64,000 bases of DNA from Diplolepis rosae. Its lineage: Eukaryota; Arthropoda; Insecta; Hymenoptera; Diplolepididae. The position numbers and the translations under genes are program-made. The DNA lies in assembly GCA_030998225.1 (NCBI GenBank), contig JAPYXD010000727.1:3410001-3474000 (forward strand), in the 5' to 3' direction. The notes under the pieces are model-generated. The model saw only the letters and a list, made by a program, of their open reading frames with translations. It was not told the DNA's origin and made no database searches. Of this stretch, positions 24,654-35,300 are shown piece after piece. Each line of letters opens with the position of its first letter. Positions within the stretch are counted from its first letter, which is position 1.

Positions 24654-25281
24654 ATCTAAAACAAAATACATTAATTATAACTGTTCAAGTAATTAAACTA
24701 TAATATTTATTTCACTCTGATAGAAACGTACTATTCTACTCTTTACATTACATTATGATAAAAATATGGGTTTTTTTTGTTCTCCATTAATTTTAATAAA
24801 CTAATTAACAATAAAGACTGCGAAGCTATAAAAATTTTACTTTAAGTATAATAGATGTGTCAATATGATATTTATACATTTAAAGACATCCAGTTTAACT
24901 CTAAACATAAAATTATGAAAAAAAGTATAAGGCATTCTCATTTTTTAAACAAATTTTTAGTAAAAATACTTTAAAAAATAATTTAAGTAAAATATTAGAA
25001 AATTTAATTAAATATAATTTTAAGAAAAAGATACTTTATAATTTATCCTCGGTTTTTGGACCCCCTAACTAAGAAATTGCGAAAACAAATATTTTAAACA
25101 ATAGTTGTGACATGACACTTAAAAATACTTCTAAAAAATGCGGACAGTCAGTCTTGAAATCCACGCAAGTATTATCTTCTACTAAATTCCTAACCTCCAA
25201 AAACGTACAACAAAAGAAACATTGTGTTAAACTCACGCAATAAATTATTTACAAAGTTCATTATAAATATATTTTACTTAC

Positions 25282-25500
25282 TTGTAATTGGCTAAATGGT
25301 AGAAGAAACTTTAATGATGACTCGTAAAGTTCATGAGATCTTCGAATGAACACTTCGAACGACGTGACCATAAAATTATGAGTGCAGACACGGTAGAAAC
25401 TTACAACTCCGTCATTATCTAATCTAGATTGAAATCACCTGATCTTTGACCACAAATTCACCACAAGGAAACAATGAAAACAAGTGTTATCGCTCAGATC
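25282..25500 (-). promoter_or_regulatory. Sply: Sply 5' UTR exon with upstream reading frame
   Basis: A strong splice donor (GTAAGT, reading down from 25281) ends a probable first exon whose 3' edge is 25282. The upstream limit of about 25500 is a guess, because no TATA box is evident. The exon contains two ATG frames: a five-codon one (ATG GAC-like start near 25415, stopping quickly) and a 30-codon one starting at 25371 and open to the donor (MVTSFEVFIRR...). Joined to the acceptor at 24655, the second frame reads two more codons and stops at a TGA that overlaps the ATG of the main frame. If the donor four bases further down is used instead, the same frame runs into the enzyme and adds about 33 residues. 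Confidence 0.6.
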
Positions 25501-25691
25501 GCTCTTTCGGAACGCGTTATACTAAACACTTCTGAGCGGTGTAGCGGTGAGCGCACTGGCAACTGATGCACTGATGGCAGTTGATGTACGTGACATGCGG
25601 CTACACGTGACTCATGTGCGATTCATGTGGCACATTACATACAATGTATGAATAATAGTGTAAAAGAAAATTTAAAACATTTAAAAATAAA

Positions 25692-26843
25692 CTAGGGTAA
25701 GTGTGGGTATTACTGTGGATGCCCCAGTTACTGCGCTTTCAAATAAAACTAATGATATACAATGTTTTAAAGATATATAACGCTACAGAACAACTAAAAA
25801 CAATCAATTTCTAATCCAAGCATAATAAGTATCAACGAATTATCAATAGTTACGATATTTGTAGCTAATTGATTGCAATTTGAAACTCTCATGTTCCTGA
25901 TTCCCATAGTTTTAATGCTTAGATTTGTTGACAGGCCATGAACACGTTCTGAAAAACTTGTTATAATTCCGTTTCTGAAAATAAAATATTTATTGTGATA
26001 TTACTTTCTGCAAAGTAAATATTTTATTTTTCTAAATATTTATGCAAAATAACAAAAAATACGTTTTTTAATCATTTTTTTACCAAAACAGTATTTGGTA
26101 CATGATTTTCATAGGTGTATGAATTACTGCGATCTGTCAGGCGGAACTGCATAACCTTTCAATCTATTACAAATGCTTCGTTATGCTTACTTTTTATAAT
26201 TGAGATTAACCAAAATGTTGAAAATTCCAAAATCGTTGCTAATGAGGCAAGAGGAAGTCAAGTAATATAATTTTAAGGTAAATTAAATAAGAGTTATAAT
26301 ATTATTTAATCTTAATTTGTTAAAAATGCTTCATGTTCACTTTTTATAATTTAGTTTAAATAAAATGTTCAACACTCCTTAATTGTTGCTAAAGATGCAA
26401 GAAGAACTCAAGTGATATAATTTTAAGTTAAATTAAATAAAATTAATAAAATTATTAATCTTAATTTGTTACGAATGCTTCGTCGTGTTTACTTTTTATA
26501 ATTGAGATTAAATCAAATTTTCAACACTCCTAAATTAATTGTAAGTTCACTCAAAATAATATCACAGTATTACGCGCGCAGAAATTGGGGTTTCCGCAGT
26601 AATTGGTGCGCAGTAATTCATGCAAACCCGCAGTAATACCTACATGGAACATTTTTTTTAGATTCGCATTTTCTAAGTAAATCTGGTTTCTTTTCAGGAT
26701 TTAAGGACTGCATGCTACTTACTTAATACCAAATACTGCTTTAAAAATTAATTCGTGACGACTTTTTTATCTCAAAATCTTTTTTTTTAACTTTAAAAGC
26801 CGTCTTGATTTTCGATCCGCAGTAATTAGCACACTTACCCTAG
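25692..26843. mobile_element. TIR element upstream of Sply with internal tandem repeats
   Basis: CTAGGGTAAGTGTGGGTATT at the left pairs with AATTAGCACACTTACCCTAG at the right; the subterminal parts repeat CAGTAATTRC motifs. 1152 bp, no coding capacity. It starts about 190 bases upstream of the presumed Sply transcription start. Confidence 0.75.
26170..26545. repeat. Tandem repeat, unit about 150 bp, 2.5 copies
   Basis: AATGCTTCGT...ACTTTTTATAATTGAGATTA recurs at 26172, 26324 and 26473, each followed by a variant of CAACACTCCTAAATTGTTGC and, in the first two, CAAGTRATATAATTTTAAG. Lies inside the TIR element. Confidence 0.8.
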
Positions 26844-27529
26844 ATAAGTTAATTAATATTACAATGCCTAAAACCTGTTTTTTAATATTCAAATACAGAA
26901 GTTATCATATATATATATATTAGGCATTTTGACATCTACTATCAGTGCCAAAAACATCTAAATCACTGCGGGGGTACGAAAAATCCACATGATTAATAAT
27001 AAATATTTTAATTATGAAATATTAATGTATATGACTTAATTCATCACAAATCTCTCCAAAAATTTACTTCAATCACGCTTTATTGCACTTATCCATGCTT
27101 TTTGTCGCCTTTTTGATAGCTCTCTTTAGTGCGCTTTTCATATGTAATGCTTCTGTATTTCATGCTTTTTTCACTTATCACTGCAACAATCGTGAACAAC
27201 AATATGCACCCTCTTTACAAGAATAATATGTAAACTCATCATAATTATAATTTTAAGCTGTTGGCATTTCAAATTTCATAAGAAAAGCATTAGTCACATG
27301 GGTTTGTATGAATGTGTGTTATGTAAGAATTATGTCCAAGTCCAAGACTCCAAAGTTCTAAACGTAAATTACTTGATGTAAATTACGTAACTTTTTTTAC
27401 GTATATTACGTAATATACGCCTTTAGTTTTTTACACAACGTATTTTTTCTGTGATGGGAGGTAAATTACGAAATCGTATTTTACTTCGTGTAATGGTGGG
27501 TGGAGTCCTATGAGTTGCCTATGAGACAT
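26844..27529. other. Intergenic, TTACGTA-rich patch
   Basis: 27360-27500 has repeated TTACGTAA-type palindromes; (AT)n at 26908-26922. No gene. Confidence 0.45.
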
Positions 27530-27653
27530 GAGGGAGATTAGTAGAATAATGAAATAGTCATTGACCAATAGTGTGTTTGCTTTAGAGTTCCACGAATTTC
27601 TTAAACTCTAAAGCAATCACATTACTGGTCAATGACTTCCACTAATCTTCCTC
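27530..27653. repeat. Hairpin of about 124 bp
   Basis: GAGGGAGATTAGT / ACTAATCTTCCTC, then GTCATTGACCAATA / TACTGGTCAATGAC, then TTGCTTTAGAGTT / AACTCTAAAGCAA around a 14-base loop. The left arm has one extra block of about 12 bases. No terminal transposon motif seen. Confidence 0.8.
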
Positions 27654-28797
27654 ATGAGACTTCAGCTCTGGTTTAAAAAAAAATTATTCACGAATGCACC
27701 TATAACTGCCTAATACGCACCACATATACACCTATACCAGAAAATTTCTCGAATGTATGTTTTAATAGCAATTATGTGAACCTTGAATAATAATTGTTTC
27801 AAATATTTTAATTTTTAATATTAAAGTTGAGAACATCGAATAAAATCAGCAACGTTTTGTTTGCATTTCTCGCATTTATTTACAAATGTTCGATATTCAT
27901 TAATGTACTTGGTAACAAAATTGTATTGCACATATACAGAATAATCATTAGACCTCCAACGAAAATCAATAATTAACAACGCCTCTGTGTAATAAAAACA
28001 ATACCGATACAATAGGATTTAAGGTAAAGTCGCATCGTATCATATATATATTTTTATACATATATATTTATATCAGTCATAAAATTCACATATAATATAT
28101 TCGCCATTATTAATCATATCCTTAATAATTATTATATTTCGAACAAACAAAGAGAAGTGATTCGTTAACGAAAAAATTGAAATTGAGAGTATTTAACGTA
28201 CACAATCACAAATAGTTATAGAATTTTAGGCCAAATTTATGACAACTCAGTTACCTGTTGATAGACTTTTCCCGGCATATCAATCTAATTATAAATTCCA
28301 ACGCCCTTCTGTATTCTAATTAACATTAATCCTCTAGTATTTGAAAGTAAAAATGTTCATATTTTCCTCTAGACCGGCACGGATTGCGGAGGACGTTATT
28401 TTATGAAAATTTCTTTCTGATTCATTTTCTCAGAAAAATGTATGTAGTAATTACAAAAGTAAATGTGTTTCAGGAAACTAACATAATTATGTTATATTTT
28501 GAAATGACGATGCTGATTTGTTTTAGGGCTGTTGATTATTCTAAATTATTATACTTAGAAGCCACTTTATATTTAAATACTATTCGCCCAGAATATTTCT
28601 TGTATTAATAACATTGCAAAGTTATTTACGGATTGAGTTTAGACAACGGAGTTTTCAAAGAATCATTAAAAGGCATTCATCATTAACAAATTAAACAAAG
28701 GCCCTGATTCTAGTCAAAAGATTACCATATCAAGGCTTCAAGTTGTTTATACTATTGTAACATTCAGAGTGTATTTACAATGCCTGTGATAAATACC
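27654..28797. other. Intergenic, microsatellite only
   Basis: ATATATTTTTATACATATAT simple sequence at 28040-28070; open frames at 27821 and 28384 not recognisable. Confidence 0.45.
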
Positions 28798-29310
28798 CTA
28801 GCGAACCTGGTTGAAAGAACGGTCAGAGAATACTCTGACCATTCTCTGACCTCGCATTATTATGGCTAAGAACGATAAAGAAAGCATTTTAAAGCATTGC
28901 AATTATGATTCTGCGATCAAATTTGAATTAGCAGGTGTAGGAATAAATACAATAATTTAACTTTTTAACGAAAAAAGTTAGAAAAACATCGTATACCTGT
29001 CATTGAAGGCAGTGCAGTGGTTCACAATTGTTGGCACGTCTCCACCGTGAAGGTTTACTATTGATGGAGACGTTCCGCAAATGGTGAACCACTGAACTGC
29101 CTTCAATGAATGGTACATGATGATTTCCTCGTTTTTATCGCTGAAAAATAAAATTATTGTATTTATTCCTACGCCTTCTATTCCAAATTTCGCCACTGAA
29201 TCATAATTGCAATGTTTTAAATGTTTTTTTTATCGTTCTTAGCCATAATAATGCGAGGTCAGAGAACGGCCAGAGAATACTCTGACCGTTCTCTTAACCG
29301 TGTCCGCTAG
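28798..29310. repeat. 513-bp palindrome with coding-like arms
   Basis: CTAGCG at 28798 mirrors CGCTAG ending 29310. The arms pair through AACGGTCAGAG, CTCTGACCTCGCATTATTAT plus GGCTAAGAACGATAAA, GTAGGAATAAATACAATAAT, and TTGAAGGCAGTKCAGTGGTT up to a central loop near 29060. The right arm read on the minus strand is open for 72 codons (29196-28978, AKFGIEGVGINTIILFF...), and the left arm read on the plus strand gives related residues (ELAGVGINTII). The peptide is not one I recognise. Confidence 0.85.
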
Positions 29311-31091
29311 ATATATTTATGGAATTTATAATTTTTCGTTTTTTCATGGGGGTATGGCTTATATCCTTGATCCGCTAATATTAAAAAATTAATTTACAAC
29401 AACGAGTAATAATTCGCATTACAATACCATAACATGCCGCGAATAAACTTAGACTATATTCTTAGATACTTCTAAATTATACTGTAACTAGTGTCTTTAT
29501 TTACACCTTGAAAGTAGAACAAGTGCAAAGCGAACACGTAACTTTTTCAGAGCCGAGTTTACAATAAATGAAATTAATTAGATATCATTCAAAAAATATT
29601 ATGCTCGTTAAAACAGAATTGGTTAATATCAACTAATTCATAGTTAAATTGAAAAATTTATTTGCTAGAATGTATTCACATTCAATTTCGTAAAAAGTTT
29701 TAACTATAAATTAGTTTGAATTTTACTATGAATTAGTTAAATTCACTTATTAATTTGTTAAATGTTACTAAAAATTGGTAAATTTGTTGACTAATTTAAG
29801 GTGAACGAATTTCCACTGATTCAAAATTTAAAGAGTACACTTTTTATTGTAGTTAATTTTCAAAAAATGGTCTAAAATAATTTTCCAATTAAAAAATATT
29901 AATTTAGAGTAATTAAATTCCCAGCCCTGATCTCTGAACATCGAGCTTAAAAATAATTTTGTTTACAGATTGAATAAACAACGACACGACAGTTAATGAA
30001 AATTTTTCTCTATCATTTTCAAATCATAATTTTGTACATATTCATAAAAAATGCCAACGATAGAGTGTTTCTTGAAATTCGAGTAACGCACGTATTCAAT
30101 TAATCCAATTATTTAATAATTACTTGGATATCTAACTTAATTATTTTATACAAGACCGTCAATTCGTGAGCGAAGATCGCATAGAAAGTACGCCATTTAC
30201 TTCATAGATGCAACGACAATGTACATTACGAAATTATATTTTCTTCTCTAATGTCAATCCAAAATGTACTTTCTTATACACTACTTAAGCTCTCTTTTTC
30301 ATTTTTTTTTCATTCGAAGAAAAATTGTGGGTCATATCAAACTTTAGTGGTCGTTCAACTAGAAATGAAAAAGTCTTTTTGCAATATTTTTTTGCCAATC
30401 ATGTTTTCCCAAAACTTTTTTCGAATATTACCCTTGTGAACAGAAAATTCAAAATAACTCTTAAACAAATTTTCAAAAATGATTTCTTAAAAATAAAAAA
30501 CAACACTAAAAAAGTATTAAAATAAGTCAAGTTTACAATTAAATAATTATAAACTATCACAGTCAAGTATTACTTAAAAAACTGAAAATTAAGTTATGTA
30601 TAATAAAAAGGAACTAAAATACAGAAGATGAGATCGAGATGCAATTTTAGCCAAATAAACATTGCGAACCCTATCCTCAACGATTGATCAAAAACAAATA
30701 TTTAGTTTTGATGCATTGTTTCTTATGTAAAGGCGATTCAGGCCGACTTTTAATGTCACTATTTTCAGATACATTGTACACAAAGATGTCCTAATTGATA
30801 AATAAGGAAACACCCAACAAATAAACGTTTAATAATCATTATATTTTCCTACATGAGGACTTTCGAACACAATTGCTTTAAAATTTTCAAGCGTTTGAAA
30901 TTTTTATATATTTAAATAAGGAAATCGATAAACTATATTCCTATTTTTCACAACTAGATTCTCTGTGTACACTGTAAGAACATCGTATAAAATTAAAGTG
31001 TTTTAGCCGGAAAAAAACTAAATGTGACACTTTTTAATAAATCAGCGCTCGAAATTAAGAGAAGTGAAACGTATACTGGACGGTACATGGA
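29311..31091. other. Intergenic with an AACTAATTCA-rich patch
   Basis: 29615-29850 repeats ACTAATTCATAGTTAAA and its inverse and ends CACTGATTCAAAATTTAAAG, resembling in layout the TCAGTGA MITE. The rest is AT-rich with nothing recognised. Confidence 0.45.
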
Positions 31092-31612
31092 TTAAGGGGC
31101 TATACCAGTGTGACACTTTCAAAATATCGATTTTTTTTGTGCCTTTTTCAACAGTCCATTGTATGGACCAGATATAGCTGATTAACAGTTTTTATGGTAA
31201 ATATCATTTTATCTTACAAAAATCGAGTTACATCTTTAAACGCATTTTTCTCGAAATGAGATTTTTTAAATTTGCTGACATTGTAACTTAAAAAGTAATT
31301 ATCCGATTGACTTGAAATTTGTACTGAGTATACTATTGAATATATTTACTCTACAATGACGTAGGATATTTTTGATTGGATGAAAATTGACGAACCTTCC
31401 AGTTCAACGACATTTTTTCCTTTTTCGGTTTCAGCTACTCAATCGGCCGGAATCATGTCAGCAATGGAGGAACTTTTTTTTGACGCCTCCAAAATCAGCG
31501 CATAAATCTCTTAATTCTTAATTTTCCGAAACATTTAATTGAGTACTTTTCTTCCAAAAAATTCCCGAAAAATACCCAAATTTTCTGCTTTCACACTGGT
31601 ATAGCCCCTTAA
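31092..31612. mobile_element. TTAA-flanked element with TIRs (family C)
   Basis: TTAAGGGGCTATACCAGTGT and the exact inverted ACACTGGTATAGCCCCTTAA at the two ends; TTAA on both sides. Unlike its relatives the interior is not a fold-back. 521 bp, non-coding. TTAA targets are typical of piggyBac-type transposition. Confidence 0.85.
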
Positions 31613-32209
31613 CGCATGTCAAACAAAGGTTGTTTGACAGGAATCGTCTTGAAATTCGCAGAATTGAAATCATTTCTATGTGTCTGATTTTTGAAAATGA
31701 AACGTTAAAATTATGTTTTTCTCCTCATAAAACTTGAATATTTAATGATCTAAAATTTCCAATTCAGTCTCCACCGTTTTATCTCTTCAGTCGTTATCTT
31801 GCTGAGATCACTAATTTTCTTTACTTGACTATTACTCGCATTCCAAATTTCACTTTGTTCTGAAAACAAATTTAATGAAAATTTATTTGTATTATATTTC
31901 AAATTAATAAAAAGTTGGAACATTATTTTTCCCAAAGGGTGTCATGTCACAATTCACGATACAGAATCTGGCATAAATTTAAAAAATCTTCTGTTCGCGA
32001 TATTTCGGTATATGTAGAATTTTTGTTTTTAATTCATTTTTTATTTGTTCTCTTTACCGAAATTTCTTTTTTCTTTACATTAGGAATTTTTGAAACAACA
32101 CCCTTTACGTATTCGAATCAAAAGTTCTTAAATTCAAAATGCTTTTTAAGATTACCAAATTTCTAAAAAAATCCGTATGTATATCAAGTGCACAATCGGA
32201 GAGTGATGG
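31613..32209. other. 3' flank of Tusp
   Basis: Presumed 3' UTR from 32209 down to the poly(A) motif near 32040, then AT-rich spacer. No other exon seen. Confidence 0.5.
32040..32045 (-). terminator. Tusp: Candidate poly(A) signal of Tusp
   Basis: AATAAA on the minus strand about 165 bases past the stop. A motif in AT-rich DNA; weak on its own. Confidence 0.35.
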
Positions 32210-32326
32210 TTACTTGAGCCGTTGCGTAACATTCGCCAAAGCAACGGCAAAAGCTTGCAAGGCGCTGAAGGGATACTGGAAATCTAACGTGTATGCATTT
32301 CCATCTATTCTTCCAAATTGCATCAC
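32210..32326 (-). CDS. Tusp: Tusp exon 16: C-terminus and stop
   Basis: 38 codons plus [22 protein letters not shown] and [19 protein letters not shown] are almost identical to the human C-terminus, so the 3' end of the coding region is certain. Confidence 0.97.
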   Translation of the reverse strand: MMQFGRIDGNAYTLDFQYPFSALQAFAVALANVTQRLK

Positions 32327-35300
32327 CTAAAATCAAATATTTGTTTATTTCTCCGACACTGAAGTCTAAACTGCAGAAATGTTTTCGTGAAATTATGAAA
32401 TTTATTTTATGTGCCACCGGCGCGCAAACTCGTTTTTTCGCTACAGTTAACAGTAGCGCAATGTATTATATTGCGCTACAGATGAATGAAATCTGAAAAT
32501 TGAACTGCGCATGCGCATATAGCCATGCAACGGAGCACAATCTTCTTCTTATTCTTCTTCTTCTTCGTACAGCGTTAGCACCTTACTGGCAAAGCCTTGT
32601 ACATTTGAACTGCGCATGCGTCTATTAAAATTCATTACTACTACGCAAGATCGATAAAATCAAAATGGCCGGGACCAGTCGTGACATATCAAGTGCAATG
32701 GATGAGAATCATGATGATTACTAGATTAGATTCGAGTGTACGTATAAAAACTCGTATACGCACCGAAGCCACATAAGTAAAATAGAACACGTGCCAATGC
32801 ACACAATTCGGGAAATTACGAGACTCGCGGCAATTCTCGCAGGACTGATCGCGCCTCGGCTTCGATCTCCTGCGAGCATTGTCGCTCGTCACGCAATAAC
32901 CCTCATTGTGCGCCTAGGCACGTAATATACTATTATCAGTAAATTTACAAACCTGTTTTCCTCTGAATTCAATTTGGAAATTTTTTGCACTTTCCTGCGT
33001 GACTCTTCCACCAAAATCGAGTTGATAAACTTGACTGGATTCGTTCCACATGGGTGCCTTGTTATGCATCACCAGCTCTCGCCGCACCACTTCCGATTTA
33101 TGTCCTGCATTTGCTCCTCTTTGTTTTAGCTAGATTAAAAATATATACGTGACATTAGGAATTCTTCCAATTAATTATCTAGTTATAAATAGTATTATAA
33201 TTTTATTCGAAAGTAGGGAGAAACCTTCTGTCGAAGCTGAGCCTTCTGAAAAGTTTCCAAATCACGGTAACTTCTTGAAGATTCATCTTGAGCTGGACCT
33301 TCATCATCTGAACTTTCATTTCGATTTCTTCTTCCTCTTCTACTCAATAAAGGACTCGAAAGAAGTCTTCTTCTAATCGGAGAAGCAGAGGCAGGTCTTT
33401 TCCCCTTTTTGGATGGGGCTGGACTGCTGGGTGAACTCCTTGGCAACCTTTTAAAAGTTTAATCAATTCATAATTAATAGAAAAACTTGATGTATTATAT
33501 TGTAGATGATAGGCGATTATACCTTGAAGAAGGACGGGGTGATGGTGGTGGCAAAGAATGACTTTCATCAAAATCTCGAAGCCTTGCAGCTAATCCATCT
33601 AAGGAAGAAGCCACTGAACCACTTGGACTGGATCCTCTAAAAATTTTCAACATGGAAATATAAAAGAAGAATAGAAAAAAAAACATGAAAAAAATAAAAT
33701 ATTTACCTAGCGGGCGAGGCAATAACACCCACTTGACCCGGTTTTTCCTTAACATCAAGAGAATCTATCCTTTTCATTTGGCTTTCTTCCAATTTGACAG
33801 AACTTTCCTCTACAACTTTTTTGACTTCAGATTCGCTGTTAACATTTTCATTTCCTTCAGTATTCTCATTCCCTTGGGGTTCTTCTGCATGTTCTGATAA
33901 TTTCGGTGGCAACGAAATTTGTTCAGTACTAGGAAATATATCACTGGAATCGAGGCTTCTAGACTTCCCACAGTTCCTGAGTCTAGGTGGCTTCGTGGTT
34001 TGCTGACTAATCTCGTTTTGTGCTTTGTTCTTTCTTCTTTTTTTTGGTTTTCTCGAAACGAGGACCAGCCTTTTATTGGGCGCATCTTTCCTGAGCATCT
34101 TCAAGGCCACATCACAAGGAACCATTTGAGCGTCAACTAGATCAAGATATCCTACACTGCAGCTTCTAACTATGGAGTCAGCAGAGCAAAGAGGGCCGAT
34201 GCTCATCACTGTTGGTGTTCTGTGAACTGCTCGTCTTTGACTCAGACCCTCGAAATCTAGGCGGGATTCTTCATCGATATATTTCAACTCGTCGGGCTTT
34301 GTGGATTGATGAAGACCATTTGCTTTCCCTGAAACTTTAAGATACACAAGATTTTGAAAAGAAGTGCTTCTGACGGATTTCAAAATATTTCATCACAACT
34401 TACCACAACAACTCAATGTTGAAGGATGATGAGAACTAGTAGGAGAAACTGATCCATTATTCACCCCAAACTTCCCACGTCCCGTTGTCTCTCGCACTTG
34501 AGAACCATTTGAAGAAGACAAGTTACCACTCAACGTATTCGATCCACTATTCAAACTATTTTTCGAATGTACAAAATTTTGAGAAACTTGAATAGAACTC
34601 TGGTTGCTTGATCCGCTATTAGAGCAACTGGAACCACTTACACCATTTAGATAAATGGGCTGAGTTTGAGTGCAACCACTGCTAGTGCTGAGGCCATGTA
34701 AGATTGAATTTTGAGATCGAAGGCTAGAGCTTAATCCACTGCCATTTGATATTTGACCATTTTGAATGGACGTGGAAATAATAGAATGACAGTTTGCCAA
34801 CTTTTCTTCACTGATCTGATTAATCTTGTTGTTTTCTATCTCCTTTTTTATACTCATGCTCGTTTGTTGATCTGCCAATGCAGTTTTTACTCTCTGGATG
34901 CTGCTTGTATAATCAGTACTAGGATTGGAAGTTGCTATAAGAGTCTGAGTAGGAGCAACTGCATTTTTAGGAGACTGCAGAGTTGGAACATCGCAGCATC
35001 TTGGAGCGTTATGTCTAGGTGGCGTTCGATAGGTATTATTCGAAGCTGATCTCATATTTTCACAGAAGATCATTTCTTGCAGATCTCCATAAGAAAACTC
35101 ATCTTCGTAGCTTTCAGCTCGTGCCAAGGCTGGAGAAACAGAATCGTTGGCTAAAAACTGGTTAGAAATCTGTGATTTTGGACGACTAGAATTTAATCTC
35201 GTTGCTCGGGGAGTCATTGGGGCGATAGGTGGCGGCTGGGCTTCTGTTGTATTTCTAGAGTTACCTTGAGGCTCCTGAAATGTCTCCTCCTCGTCTTCTG

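Noticed and set aside
25369..25371. ATG at 25371 as the main Sply start
   Set aside because: With the consensus donor this frame stops at the second exon; only a weaker donor four bases downstream would make it the protein start, so 24653 is preferred.
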